Assembly: GCA_902564535.1 (NCBI GenBank)
Contig: CACFBG010000006.1
Coordinates: 1-64,000, forward strand
Reading direction: 5' to 3'
Length of the DNA stretch: 64,000 nt
DNA from: an uncultured Prochlorococcus sp.
GTDB lineage: Bacteria > Cyanobacteriota > Cyanobacteriia > PCC-6307 > Cyanobiaceae
The position numbers and the translations under genes were made by a program. The notes below the pieces were generated by a model. That model searched no databases. It saw only the letters and a program-made list of their open reading frames with translations, and was not told where the DNA came from. Shown here piece by piece: positions 16,702-26,227 of this stretch. How positions within the stretch are numbered: position 1 is the first letter of the stretch; each line of letters starts with the position of its first letter.

Positions 16702-18484
16702 GCCATTGGGACCTCTCAGCTCTAGTTCAGTCCAAATGTCTCCTAGTCCAGCCTACAACCAAGTCGATAACTGGTCGAGCTTATTGCAACTGGTTAGTTC
16801 ATGCCCTCGAGAGGAGCTTGAGCAGCATCGAGCTTTTGCCGATAAAACATTAAAGTCATCAAAAGATGTTGGTTGGGCATTACCTCTAGGTTATGCGCTT
16901 TATAGGCTTGAACTTTATAAAGAAGCCTTAAATGTCCTTGAAATGGCTGAAGTATTTGCTGATACAGATACTGAATACAACATGATTATGGGCATGTCAG
17001 CAAGGAAAATTCCTGGTAAAAAAGAAATTGCAAAGCAGGCGTATTCAAGAGCATTAAAAATAAGTCCTTATAGAGCTGATATTTTTTATAATCTTGGCAA
17101 TCTCATGAGAGATGAGAGTCCTAAAATAGCTGAAAGGGCCTATAGATTTAGTCTACTAATAGATAATACCGCTTATTTAACTTGGCATAATTTGGGTATT
17201 TCATTGAATGAGCAAGATAAATTTTATGAAGCATTAAAAGCATTTAGACAGGGAATTAAAATAAATCCTATGCATGCTGATGGATGGTGTAACGCAGGAC
17301 TATCTTTATTTGGTATGGAGCAATTTAAAAGAGCAATAAAATATTTTCATTGCACACTTCAAATTGATGAAAAAAGTGAACCAGGACATGTTAATTTAGG
17401 GTATGCTTTAATGAATGATAGAAGGCCTTATGAAGCATTAGATTATCTTAAGAAAGGTTTATCTTTGAATCAAGGTTCAGTCAATTCTGTTTGGAATTTA
17501 TCATTAATTCATTTGATGTTAGGAAATTATATAGAAGGTTGGGATTTGTATGAAGCACGTTTTGGTACTGATCAATTTAAAGATCATGTTTGGCCATCTT
17601 CAGGAGTTAGAATTACTGCTTTTTCTGAACTTAAAGTAACTAAAGATAATCCATTACTGGTTTGGAGTGAGCAAGGCATGGGAGATGTTATTCAATTTTG
17701 TCGATATCTATATTTACTTGAGGAAAAAGATATACCATTTGTTTTCTCTACCAGAAAAAATTTGATTGAATTAATGAAGACATGGCTACCTTTCTCTGAT
17801 AAAATAATTCTTGAAAAGACCTGGACTCCTGAAGAAGATAATCGCCCCCAGATTCCTTTAATGAGCTTGCCACGATTATTTGGTACTGAGACTCATACCA
17901 TTCCTAACCATTGCCCTTATTTAACACCAACAAAGAAAATTCCAGATCGTCTTTTATTAAATGAAGCACCAGGGGGATTGAAAGTAGGTTTTGCTTGGGC
18001 CTCCAACCCTGATAATAAGCAAATGTATCGCCATAAAACTATGCCCCCAGAACTATTGTTGTCACATTTTATAGATTTAGTTGATTTGGATCTTATAGAT
18101 TTACACTCTTTACAAATAGGTAAAGATTCTAAGAATATAGAACAATACAAAGATCATCAGAGAGTATATAATTGGGATGGAAAATTAGATGATTTTTCTG
18201 ATACAGCTTTTGTGATTAATCAGCTTGATATGGTTATTAGTGTAGATACTGCTGTAGCTCATTTGGGCGGAGCGTTAGGCAAGCCTACTTGGCTATTACT
18301 CCCTCATAATGCAGATTTCAGATGGCTGCTTGACTCTACTGATAGTCCTTGGTATCCCACAATGAGAATTTTTAGGCAACCTCAACGAGGTGATTGGGAA
18401 TTTGTGGCAAAAGAGATTAAAGAAGCTTTAGGAATGCTTTTTGCTTTAGATCTTGATTCATTATCAAATTCTAAATTAAAATAA
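16700..18484 (+). CDS. TPR protein with a GT9-like glycosyltransferase domain
   Basis: A 594-residue protein. TPR units cover about residues 35-275 (AYSRALKISPYRADIFYNLG, ALKAFRQGIKINPMHADGW). The GT9-like domain begins with VWSEQGMGDVIQFCRYL near residue 321 and has VDTAVAHLGGALGKPTWLLL near 515 and WYPTMRIFRQ after it. It has the same plan as the protein at 1303-2502. The ATG at 16700 forms a shared CATG with the divergent GT41 start. A later ATG at 16736 would remove the overlap and trim a Ser/Pro-rich leader. Its stop overlaps the PPIase start (TAATG), so it heads the type I secretion operon. That position suggests it acts on the exported protein. Confidence 0.75.
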   Translation: MPLGPLSSSSVQMSPSPAYNQVDNWSSLLQLVSSCPREELEQHRAFADKTLKSSKDVGWALPLGYALYRLELYKEALNVLEMAEVFADTDTEYNMIMGMSARKIPGKKEIAKQAYSRALKISPYRADIFYNLGNLMRDESPKIAERAYRFSLLIDNTAYLTWHNLGISLNEQDKFYEALKAFRQGIKINPMHADGWCNAGLSLFGMEQFKRAIKYFHCTLQIDEKSEPGHVNLGYALMNDRRPYEALDYLKKGLSLNQGSVNSVWNLSLIHLMLGNYIEGWDLYEARFGTDQFKDHVWPSSGVRITAFSELKVTKDNPLLVWSEQGMGDVIQFCRYLYLLEEKDIPFVFSTRKNLIELMKTWLPFSDKIILEKTWTPEEDNRPQIPLMSLPRLFGTETHTIPNHCPYLTPTKKIPDRLLLNEAPGGLKVGFAWASNPDNKQMYRHKTMPPELLLSHFIDLVDLDLIDLHSLQIGKDSKNIEQYKDHQRVYNWDGKLDDFSDTAFVINQLDMVISVDTAVAHLGGALGKPTWLLLPHNADFRWLLDSTDSPWYPTMRIFRQPQRGDWEFVAKEIKEALGMLFALDLDSLSNSKLK

Positions 18485-19218
18485 TGAAGGATATGTTGAC
18501 AGATAAAAAAATAATAAGTCTGATCCATAGAATGGAACTTATGCCTTCCATCGTTAATAGATATATAGAGGAAGAGATAATTAATTTAGTTTCCTTGCCT
18601 AAAACTTGGCATGACAATGCTTTAAAAGAGTTTTTAGAAGGAGAAAAATTATCGAAAGATGACCTAAATTCATGGTTAGAGAAAAAATGTTGGAATATTG
18701 ATGACCTGACTTTGCATTTGGCTAGGCCAGAGGCTCTTTATCGTTTTTCGAAGCAAAGATTTGGCCCAGGTTTAGAAGAAAAATTTTTAGCTAATGCAAA
18801 GGATTTAGATGATGTAATCTATTCTCTTATTAGAGTTAAAGATCCATTTTTGGCAAATGAGTTGTGGATGCGTTTATGTGAAAGAGAAGTAAGTTTTGTT
18901 GATTTAGCGGCTAATTATGGAGAAGGGCCAGAAGCACAACGTAAGGGTTTAATTGGTCCAATTTCTTTTGGATCATTACAACCTTCTATGATTCAAGATC
19001 TTTTAAGAGGTCTATCTCCAGGGGAATTTACACCACCTACACAACTTGGAGAATGGCATATATTAATTAGGCTAGAACAAATTAGTCCATCTTCATTTGA
19101 TTCAAAAACACGGGATAAACTGTTAAGTGATCAGCTATCTGCTTTCATTAAAGATCGTTCTATAACCCTTTTGAATGGGGAACAATTAGAACCTCTCCAT
19201 TATGATCCTGAATCATGA
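18484..19218 (+). CDS. parvulin-type peptidyl-prolyl isomerase of the secretion operon
   Basis: The 244-residue protein has a helical N-terminal region, then a parvulin/rotamase-like stretch at about residues 110-205. In it, FVDLAANYGEGPEAQRKGLIGPISFGSL resembles the family's F.elA..yS..pga...GGdLGwf block, and L.GLSPGEFTPPTQLGEWHILI matches its substrate-gate segment. There is no signal peptide, so it is presumably cytoplasmic. It overlaps the upstream gene by 1 bp and the ABC exporter by 4 bp (ATGA), so the genes are surely co-transcribed. PPIases next to HlyB/HlyD-type exporters recur in cyanobacteria, where keeping RTX substrates competent for export is a plausible role. Confidence 0.75.
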   Translation: MKDMLTDKKIISLIHRMELMPSIVNRYIEEEIINLVSLPKTWHDNALKEFLEGEKLSKDDLNSWLEKKCWNIDDLTLHLARPEALYRFSKQRFGPGLEEKFLANAKDLDDVIYSLIRVKDPFLANELWMRLCEREVSFVDLAANYGEGPEAQRKGLIGPISFGSLQPSMIQDLLRGLSPGEFTPPTQLGEWHILIRLEQISPSSFDSKTRDKLLSDQLSAFIKDRSITLLNGEQLEPLHYDPES

Positions 19219-22200
19219 TTGAAAAGGCAATTTCTCAGCAGGATCTATTAAAGCGGTTTGAAGCTTTTGCTTTATTAGAACCTGACCATCTTGAGTGGCT
19301 ATCCACTCGAGTTATACAATTTCATTCAAATGTAGGACAAGAATTATTAGTTCCAGATCGTTTACCCGAGCATTGTTTTTGCATTGTGCAAGGAAGAGGG
19401 AGATTATTGCATCAAGACCCTGGTCTTGAAAGACCGGTCACCCTTGCCTTAAGTCAACCTGGAGACTTAGTTGGCTGGATTGGGCTTACTAGACGAGCTC
19501 CATGTGAATGGGTAACTGCTTCAACTCCAATGAAGCTTTTAGGAATTAAATCAGAAGATTTTTATTGGTTAGAAAATAATTCTCATGCTTTTGCAGATTG
19601 GACGTCTAATCATAATTCCCCAGCAGAATTTATGGATACATTAGGCCCTGCATTAAGACGTCGATCTAAAGCAGAACCACCAGAACGAGATGTTCTTAGA
19701 AGTCTTCTACCAGGAATGCAAACAGTTACATTTAATTCTGGAGATCCATTACCTTCTGAGCCAGAAGATTCGATTTGGCTATGGAATGGCTTTCCCACTG
19801 GTCAAAATAATTTAAAAATAGATATAGGAGATTATGTTCAAATTGATGAGCTAAAGAAATTGCCTAATAAAATAAGTCTTAGATTATTAAGAATAGATCT
19901 AAATCTTTGGGAACAATTTATAGATTCATCAGATGATATTGAAGAAGTTGAATTCAGTATTCCACAAGTAAGTGATAGTGCAGGGGAAGATAGGTATAGC
20001 GATTTGTTATTACCTGAGCCACAAGGAATGAAGGTAGATAGAAGTAATACAACTCAACAAGAAGAAAGAATTGATGATTTAAAAACTAATTTAAAGACAC
20101 CTGTAAGAACTGGGGTTGGATCCCTCGCTCAGGTTATGGCATGTTTAGAGATGTTTGCTATATATTATAAAATACCTTTTAGATCAGATATAATTGAAAG
20201 AATTACAAGGGATCAGCTTCGAGATAAAAAACCAAATTTATTAATGGTTGGTAATATTGCCACAGTATTAGGATTAACAGGAGCACTAACACCTATAGCT
20301 GAAGATCAATTACATAGGGTTCAGTTTCCATGTATAGCTTTAATTGCCTCACAAACATCTGTAATTTATGATATAAGCAAAGGAATCGTGAAGGCCGTTG
20401 TTCCCGAATATGGGAAAGTTTCACTTTCTTTGGCTGAATTTACTGAAGGTAAAGGTGGTGCCGAGATATTAACTTTAACCCCAGGTCGTGATGCGCAAAA
20501 ACGTAAACTAAATTTTAAATGGTTTTTGCCTCAATTAAGCAAATATAGACGAAGTTTAATAGAAGTTTTCTTGGCTTCATTGGTTTTACAATTGACAAAT
20601 CTTGCTACTCCTTTAGTTTTTCAGCAAATTTTTGATAAAGTAATAGGCCAACAAAATCTTGATACATTATATACTTTGGGTTTGGTATTGTTAGCAATTA
20701 GTGTATTTCAAGGGTTGTTAGGTGCTGTAAGAACTTACCTATTTACAGACACTACAAATCGAATTGATATAGCACTTGGAGGTCAAGTAATACAACACTT
20801 ATTAAGACTCCCACTTAGTTATTTTGATAGAAGACCTGTAGGTGAATTGCAAACTCGTATTGGAGAGCTAGGAAATATTAGAAGTTTTCTTACTGGAAAT
20901 GCCATAACTTTAATTTTAGATGTTGTCTTCTCTGTAATTTATGTAGCTGTAATGTTAACTTACAGTGGTGTACTAACTGCGGTCTCATTAGCTGTAATAC
21001 CTTTATTTTTGGGTTTAACAATCGTTGCATCACCTGTAATTAGAGGTCAGCTTCGTAAAGCTGCTGAAAAAAATGCTAGAACCCAGGCCTTATTAATTGA
21101 GTCGTTAAATGGTGTTCAAACTATTAAAGCCCAAAATGCAGAGAATTCAGTTCGTTGGAATTGGCAGCAGAGATATTCAGCATTTATGAGCGAGAGTTTT
21201 AGAACTCTTTTGATTGGAATTTCGGCAGGAACAGTTAGTGGATTTCTTAATCAATTAACTGGTTTATTAACTTTATGGGTTGGAGCTTATTTGGTTATAA
21301 AAGGGGATTTAACTATTGGTCAACTTATTGCTTTTAGAATTATTTCTGGCTATGTTGTTGGTCCCTTGTTAAACCTTGCCACTAGTTGGCAAAGTTTTCA
21401 AGGAGTTGCATTGTCAATGGAACGTTTAAGCGATGTTGTCGATGCAGTAGATGAATCTGGTGGTGAATTAACTGATCAATTACCATTACCTCCAATTGAC
21501 GGAGAAATTACGTTCCAAAATGTTGATTTTAGTTTTGTAGAAGGAACTAAAGTTGTTTCAAATGTTAGTTTTAAGGTAACTCCTGGTTCTTTTGTAGGAA
21601 TAGTAGGAAGAAGTGGAAGTGGTAAAAGTACAATTATGAAGTTACTGCCAAGATTATATGAGCCAGAAAAAGGGAGAATATTAATAGATGGATATGATAT
21701 TTCTAAACTTCAACTTTCTTCTGTTCGGAGACAAATTGGCATAGTTCCTCAAGATAGTCTCCTATTTGATGGAAGTATTAGAGAAAATATTTCCCTTACT
21801 TCTCCCGATACCACTAGCGAAGAAATTGCGGAGGCAGCTCGAATTGCAGGTGCACATGATTTTATTATGGAACTGCCAGAAGGTTATGCAACTCGTGTAG
21901 GAGAAAGAGGCAGTAGTTTGTCAGGTGGACAACGTCAAAGGATTGCAATAGCAAGAGCAGTATTGCAGAAACCTTCTTTATTAATTCTTGATGAGGCGAC
22001 CAGTGCTCTTGATTACATTACTGAAAGACAAGTGTGTTTGAATTTAAAACGGTATTTTTCCGGAACAACAGTTTTCTTTATTACTCATCGCTTAAGTACA
22101 GTTCGCTCATCTGATGAGATCCTATTATTAGAAACAGGAAGCTTGGTTGAAAAAGGAAGTCATAGCGAGCTTATGAAATTGCAAGGTCGTTATTACGCTC

Positions 22201-22232
22201 TTTATTCACAACAGGAGGCAGACATTGACTAA
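19215..22232 (+). CDS. type I secretion ABC exporter with cNMP-binding-like and degenerate C39 domains
   Basis: This is a HlyB-type ATPase/permease of 1005 residues. Residues about 15-125 resemble a cyclic-nucleotide-binding fold. Residues about 295-420 are a C39-peptidase-like domain in which AQVMACLEM replaces the catalytic DCG block, with Gln306 at the Cys position, so no leader peptide cleavage is expected. Transmembrane helices span about 440-720. The ATPase has the Walker A GRSGSGKST at 798-806, the LSGGQ signature near 902, Walker B LLILDEATS near 922-930 and an H-loop FFITHR. It overlaps the PPIase and HlyD genes. The presumed substrate is the RTX protein at 10219. Confidence 0.9.
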   Translation: MIEKAISQQDLLKRFEAFALLEPDHLEWLSTRVIQFHSNVGQELLVPDRLPEHCFCIVQGRGRLLHQDPGLERPVTLALSQPGDLVGWIGLTRRAPCEWVTASTPMKLLGIKSEDFYWLENNSHAFADWTSNHNSPAEFMDTLGPALRRRSKAEPPERDVLRSLLPGMQTVTFNSGDPLPSEPEDSIWLWNGFPTGQNNLKIDIGDYVQIDELKKLPNKISLRLLRIDLNLWEQFIDSSDDIEEVEFSIPQVSDSAGEDRYSDLLLPEPQGMKVDRSNTTQQEERIDDLKTNLKTPVRTGVGSLAQVMACLEMFAIYYKIPFRSDIIERITRDQLRDKKPNLLMVGNIATVLGLTGALTPIAEDQLHRVQFPCIALIASQTSVIYDISKGIVKAVVPEYGKVSLSLAEFTEGKGGAEILTLTPGRDAQKRKLNFKWFLPQLSKYRRSLIEVFLASLVLQLTNLATPLVFQQIFDKVIGQQNLDTLYTLGLVLLAISVFQGLLGAVRTYLFTDTTNRIDIALGGQVIQHLLRLPLSYFDRRPVGELQTRIGELGNIRSFLTGNAITLILDVVFSVIYVAVMLTYSGVLTAVSLAVIPLFLGLTIVASPVIRGQLRKAAEKNARTQALLIESLNGVQTIKAQNAENSVRWNWQQRYSAFMSESFRTLLIGISAGTVSGFLNQLTGLLTLWVGAYLVIKGDLTIGQLIAFRIISGYVVGPLLNLATSWQSFQGVALSMERLSDVVDAVDESGGELTDQLPLPPIDGEITFQNVDFSFVEGTKVVSNVSFKVTPGSFVGIVGRSGSGKSTIMKLLPRLYEPEKGRILIDGYDISKLQLSSVRRQIGIVPQDSLLFDGSIRENISLTSPDTTSEEIAEAARIAGAHDFIMELPEGYATRVGERGSSLSGGQRQRIAIARAVLQKPSLLILDEATSALDYITERQVCLNLKRYFSGTTVFFITHRLSTVRSSDEILLLETGSLVEKGSHSELMKLQGRYYALYSQQEADID

Positions 22233-23859
22233 AGAAAACGAATTGAATTCACTCTATAAAAAAATATTGAGTATCAAATCTTTTTTAGTATCTAATATTA
22301 AAAAAGTAGATTTCAAGTCTAAATCATTACTATTTTTAGATCAATTAAAATCATCTAGTACTAGATTAAATGTTTTTATTAATTCTAAAATTAGGCCCAG
22401 AGCTTCACGATTGAAGCAGAAGATCAAGGGAAAACTTCCACCTAAAGTAATTATAGCTAAAAATTATATTTATGATAAGACTTCTTCTAGTTTATTATCA
22501 ATTAAGGGTTATGTAAAACCGAAAGTATATTCTAAATATACACAATGTAAAAATTATATTTTAGATATAATTAATACAAGAGGGGCTTCGGTAAAAGTAT
22601 TAAAGAGAAGTACTGATGATGTTGAAATACCAGTTCCTGGTACACCTTTTAAAGAATGGACTGATCATTCAGCTTCTCTTCGTCAGGGCAGACATTGGTC
22701 TTCAACAATAATTGCTTTATGTTCAACAATGTTTGTTGGAGCGTTACTGTGGGCCTTTACTGCTCGTATTGATCAGACAATTACTGTGCGCGGGAGATTG
22801 CAACCATCTGGTTCAGTTAGAGAAGTTGAATCACCTAGCGCAGGTGTAGTTAGCAAGGTTTATATAAAAGATGGTGATGTTGTTACTAGTGGACAACCTT
22901 TATTTATTGTTGAATCGAAAGGATTAGCTAGTAAACGTTCTGGTTTGTCAAATACCTTGGCAATTTTGGAGGTTCAAGCTGCTTCTTTAAAAGCAATTAT
23001 GACTGCTAAAGGTGATTCAAATAAAATTGTTACCATGCCACCTTTGCCAATTATTGATGATCCAGATCTTTCTTCGAAATTAGTTATTGCTCAACAACAA
23101 TCTCAGTTGATTTTATCTCAACTTTCTCAAATAGCTTTCAGATTAGAAAGTCGTGAAAAAACCTTAAACCTTCAAAAACAAATTGCACAGAATTTGAAGC
23201 CTTTATATGAGGTGGGAGCTATTGCTAGAAATCAATATTTAAATAAGTTAAATCAAGTCCAAGTGGTTCGAGCTGATGTTCAAAGCCTTAGGCAAGAAAG
23301 GACAAGGATCCTAGGACAGGCTGCGGTTCAATTAAATCAATTAAATACACAAATGATAAATTTGCGTTCACAGTTAGTTCAAATTGGTGAAACCTTAGCT
23401 TATCGGACAGTTAAAGCTCCTATAGATGGAAAGATTTTTGACACTAAAGTCTCTCCTTATTCAGTAGTTAATGGTGGAGCTTTAGTTTTAAAGATAGTTC
23501 CAGATAATCGTTTAGAGGCAGCAGTTCAAATAAGTAATACAGATATTGGCTTTGTTAAAACAGGGATGAACGTAAACGTAGCAGTTGATTCCTTCCCTTC
23601 TGGCGAATTTGGATATTTAGAAGGAACTTTGAAAAGCGTTGGATCAGATGCTCTTCCACCTTCCCCAGATTCTCCTGGATATAAATTTCCAGCAACTATT
23701 ACTCTTAAACAACAGGAAGTTGAGTCGGGAGGGAAATTACTTAACCTTCAAAGTGGAATGGGTGTAGCTGCTAATATTAAATTACGATCTAGACCAGTGA
23801 TAACACTTTTAACAGATTTATTTACTAAGCAATTAGAAGGAGTAAGCCGTTTTCGTTAG
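22225..23859 (+). CDS. HlyD-type membrane fusion protein with a long basic N-terminal extension
   Basis: The periplasmic adaptor of type I secretion. One transmembrane helix lies at about 159-178 (TIIALCSTMFVGALLWAFTA). The lipoyl half-motif GVVSKVYIKDGDVVTSGQPLF, a coiled-coil hairpin at about 280-400 and beta-barrel segments ending near residue 530 follow. The cytoplasmic N-terminus is about 158 residues, much longer than the roughly 60 in HlyD, and is rich in Lys, Ser and Tyr with short repeated helices. The TTG start lies 8 bp inside the ABC gene. No outer-membrane TolC-like gene is in the window, so the outer channel must be encoded elsewhere. Its stop overlaps the convergent GT4 gene. 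Confidence 0.88.
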   Translation: MTKENELNSLYKKILSIKSFLVSNIKKVDFKSKSLLFLDQLKSSSTRLNVFINSKIRPRASRLKQKIKGKLPPKVIIAKNYIYDKTSSSLLSIKGYVKPKVYSKYTQCKNYILDIINTRGASVKVLKRSTDDVEIPVPGTPFKEWTDHSASLRQGRHWSSTIIALCSTMFVGALLWAFTARIDQTITVRGRLQPSGSVREVESPSAGVVSKVYIKDGDVVTSGQPLFIVESKGLASKRSGLSNTLAILEVQAASLKAIMTAKGDSNKIVTMPPLPIIDDPDLSSKLVIAQQQSQLILSQLSQIAFRLESREKTLNLQKQIAQNLKPLYEVGAIARNQYLNKLNQVQVVRADVQSLRQERTRILGQAAVQLNQLNTQMINLRSQLVQIGETLAYRTVKAPIDGKIFDTKVSPYSVVNGGALVLKIVPDNRLEAAVQISNTDIGFVKTGMNVNVAVDSFPSGEFGYLEGTLKSVGSDALPPSPDSPGYKFPATITLKQQEVESGGKLLNLQSGMGVAANIKLRSRPVITLLTDLFTKQLEGVSRFR

Positions 23860-24998
23860 CTTTTAGATACTTTATTGATTACATCATTGTATAATTTAAT
23901 TGTTGAATCTGTAGTCTTTTCCCAATTAAATTCTGTGAGCACTCTTTTCTTTAATTTACTGACTCTTGGATGTTGTTTACCTTCTTCAAAGGATTGAATT
24001 ACTGATGTCAGAACTGACTCTGAGTCTGCAGGATCAACATATAATGCATCATCCTTAAGGTATTCTAATTCATGACCAAAAGTACTTCCAATAACAGGGG
24101 TATTATTGATAGCTGCTTCTAAACTTACAAGGCCACATGTTTCACACCAACTTGGCAGTATATGTACTGCCGCAGCTGCATACGCAGATCCTAATAGGCT
24201 TTGAGGCAGATGATCAATAATAGTCAATTTATCTCCTGATATTTCCTTACATAATTCTCCATAAGCAGGCCAATTTTCACTGCTACCAATTAATACTATC
24301 GGTATGTTTGTTTTACGTAATGCCCAGCAAAGCATTGCTTGATTTTTGGCAGGTTCAATACGACCAGCTTGCATTATAAAAGGTTGATTAATGCCAGTTT
24401 TATCTTTAAATTCTTTAGGGTCTGAATCCAAAAAGATTTTAGGGTTAACACCATAATTAGCAATTTCAAATGAGTTCCCCTTCCAGAAAAGATCATCTCT
24501 TATGGCTTTCATTTCTAGGTAACTATTAGGAAGTAGACCATCAACTTTTTGCATTAGCTCTCGAAGTTTTGGTAGGCCAAACTTTTTATCATGACCAAAT
24601 CCATTGCTGTAATGGGCTTCGCCAGATTCCTCAAGCACTAGAATCCTTTCTTTTAGAAGTCGTAAATTATCTTCTTTGCCAGATTCCATGGCATCTTGTA
24701 TTGCACTAAAGGTTGCTCGACTACCCCAAAAGGCCTTAGGGATTGAGATCCATATAGGTGAAGCGACTACTGGAACACCTTCTTTGTCACAACTTTGTAA
24801 TTGTTTCCCAAAATTATTAAATTCTCTACAATTGAATAGGTGTACTAGATCAAACCCTTTTGTATCAGGTTGATCGTTATTTGTAATTGCGATTTGATGC
24901 CCCCTTTGGTAAAGACGTTCTGTTGTTTCGCGAATTTGAACTGAATCTCCCCCCTTCCAGCTAGCTGCCCCACTATGGTTCACCATTAGTACTTTCAT
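23856..24998 (-). CDS. glycosyltransferase family 4
   Basis: A 380-residue GT-B enzyme. The N-terminal MKVLMVNHSGAASWKGGDSV includes the glycine loop, IMQAGRIEPAKNQAML near residue 210 is the start of the donor domain, and CGLVSLEAAINNTPVIGS followed by HELEYL is the GT4 E-x7-E-like block near 280-300. It is the last gene of a minus-strand run beginning at 30238. It overlaps the hlyD-like gene at the stop codons (23856-23859), so the two transcripts are antisense at their 3' ends. Substrate is unknown. Confidence 0.83.
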   Translation of the reverse strand: MKVLMVNHSGAASWKGGDSVQIRETTERLYQRGHQIAITNNDQPDTKGFDLVHLFNCREFNNFGKQLQSCDKEGVPVVASPIWISIPKAFWGSRATFSAIQDAMESGKEDNLRLLKERILVLEESGEAHYSNGFGHDKKFGLPKLRELMQKVDGLLPNSYLEMKAIRDDLFWKGNSFEIANYGVNPKIFLDSDPKEFKDKTGINQPFIMQAGRIEPAKNQAMLCWALRKTNIPIVLIGSSENWPAYGELCKEISGDKLTIIDHLPQSLLGSAYAAAAVHILPSWCETCGLVSLEAAINNTPVIGSTFGHELEYLKDDALYVDPADSESVLTSVIQSFEEGKQHPRVSKLKKRVLTEFNWEKTTDSTIKLYNDVINKVSKS

Positions 24999-25156
24999 AT
25001 CTAGCTTCCTTTAAACATGAAACTACTATACATTTTATGATTTATTCTAATTATTAGAAGTGAATTTATTCCATAGCTGATATTTCTATATTTTGTGATA
25101 GTTCTCTAATTGAATAAAATCTAACAATTGCACTTTATTTATTGTAGATAAAATAA

Positions 25157-26203
25157 TTAGATTTCTGGAAATCTTTGAACAAGTTTTTGATCCAATTCAA
25201 ATCTATTTGACCAAATATCCTGATAAATTTTAATTCGAGTAGGCAGTAAATTTCTAAGATTACAATTATTTTTCACATAATCATGAGAAGATGAAATGAT
25301 TTTGAGTCTTTTATCTAAATTATTACTTAATTCTTCGGCCATAGGTATAATTTCATTAAGTTTAGATGAATACATCCCATTTTGATGATGCCCTAGAATT
25401 TTTTTATATAGTCCTGGGCCTCCAACCGTTGCAACAGATTCAGCAGCAGCCTCCATCCATTTGATTTCTGTTTTACAATTGTTGGGTAAATTGTTATCTA
25501 GTGGCAGAAGTGCAATGTGACAACTTCTCATGACTTTTCTATATTTAAGATATTTTAAAAGAGGATAAGATTCAATATTTTTGCTAGGTAATGAATTAGC
25601 CATTTTTCTGTCTCCTATAATTACAATCTTAAGAAAAGGATTCTTATCACACCATTCTTTTAAAGGAGCCAAAAGTGTTTGGTGCTCCAATATACGATTT
25701 TGGTTGCCAATAAATATACGGATATTATCTTTATTTGTATAGTGCTTCTCAAGATTTATTTCTGGTATTCGCCATACAGCATTCTCAAAAATATAACTTA
25801 TTGGTTGAATATGTTGTAGAGAATTAGCTAATATATAGGATGAAGTATGCAAAGCATGGCACAATTTAAGAGGTGCCATTGATATATTATTAAGTGCAAT
25901 TTTGATCTCTTCGGGAAATAAATCAGGATGATCATCCCATTCTATAAGGAGAATAGAATTTACTCTCCTTATTCTTCTTATAATATAAAGTTGCTCTTCC
26001 CAGCTTGATGGTCTAGGCCTTTGCCATATTACTAAGCTATTTGGTCTAACTACTTTACTTAATCGAAATGGATATTTAAATATTCTGCAATCAACTCCTA
26101 ATCTTTGAAGACCACAAAATGGTTCACGAATTCTTACTTGTTCGTGTGGTCCATGACTATTGACAAGAATCTCTAGTTTTAGAGTCGAATAGTTATTATT
26201 CAA
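25157..26203 (-). CDS. putative GT-B glycosyltransferase (GT4-like)
   Basis: The 348-residue protein lacks a full GT4 signature but has a GT-B feel. It has an N-terminal ILVNSHGPHEQVRIREPF, LLIEWDDHPDLFPE near residue 100, IRIFIGNQNRI and LKIVIIGDRKM as first strands of the second domain, then VMRSCHIALLPLDNNLPNN and TEIKWMEAAAESVATV where GT4 enzymes bind the donor. The E-x7-E block is degenerate (KWMEAAAESVATVGG). It sits in the minus-strand run between a GT4 and the second EDD-motif protein. A sugar transferase role is likely but less sure than for its neighbours. Confidence 0.6.
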   Translation of the reverse strand: MNNNYSTLKLEILVNSHGPHEQVRIREPFCGLQRLGVDCRIFKYPFRLSKVVRPNSLVIWQRPRPSSWEEQLYIIRRIRRVNSILLIEWDDHPDLFPEEIKIALNNISMAPLKLCHALHTSSYILANSLQHIQPISYIFENAVWRIPEINLEKHYTNKDNIRIFIGNQNRILEHQTLLAPLKEWCDKNPFLKIVIIGDRKMANSLPSKNIESYPLLKYLKYRKVMRSCHIALLPLDNNLPNNCKTEIKWMEAAAESVATVGGPGLYKKILGHHQNGMYSSKLNEIIPMAEELSNNLDKRLKIISSSHDYVKNNCNLRNLLPTRIKIYQDIWSNRFELDQKLVQRFPEI

Positions 26204-26227
26204 AATAAAGCAAGTTTGATCATAAAA

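Noticed and set aside
20115-20480. Active C39 bacteriocin-processing peptidase in the ABC exporter
   Set aside because: The DCG block is replaced (Gln306 for the catalytic Cys) and the His motif is missing, so the domain is C39-like only.
25045-25059. TTCTAA-TTA-TTAGAA inverted repeat upstream of the 24998 GT4 gene
   Set aside because: Short and A/T-rich in an A/T-rich gap, with no other support.
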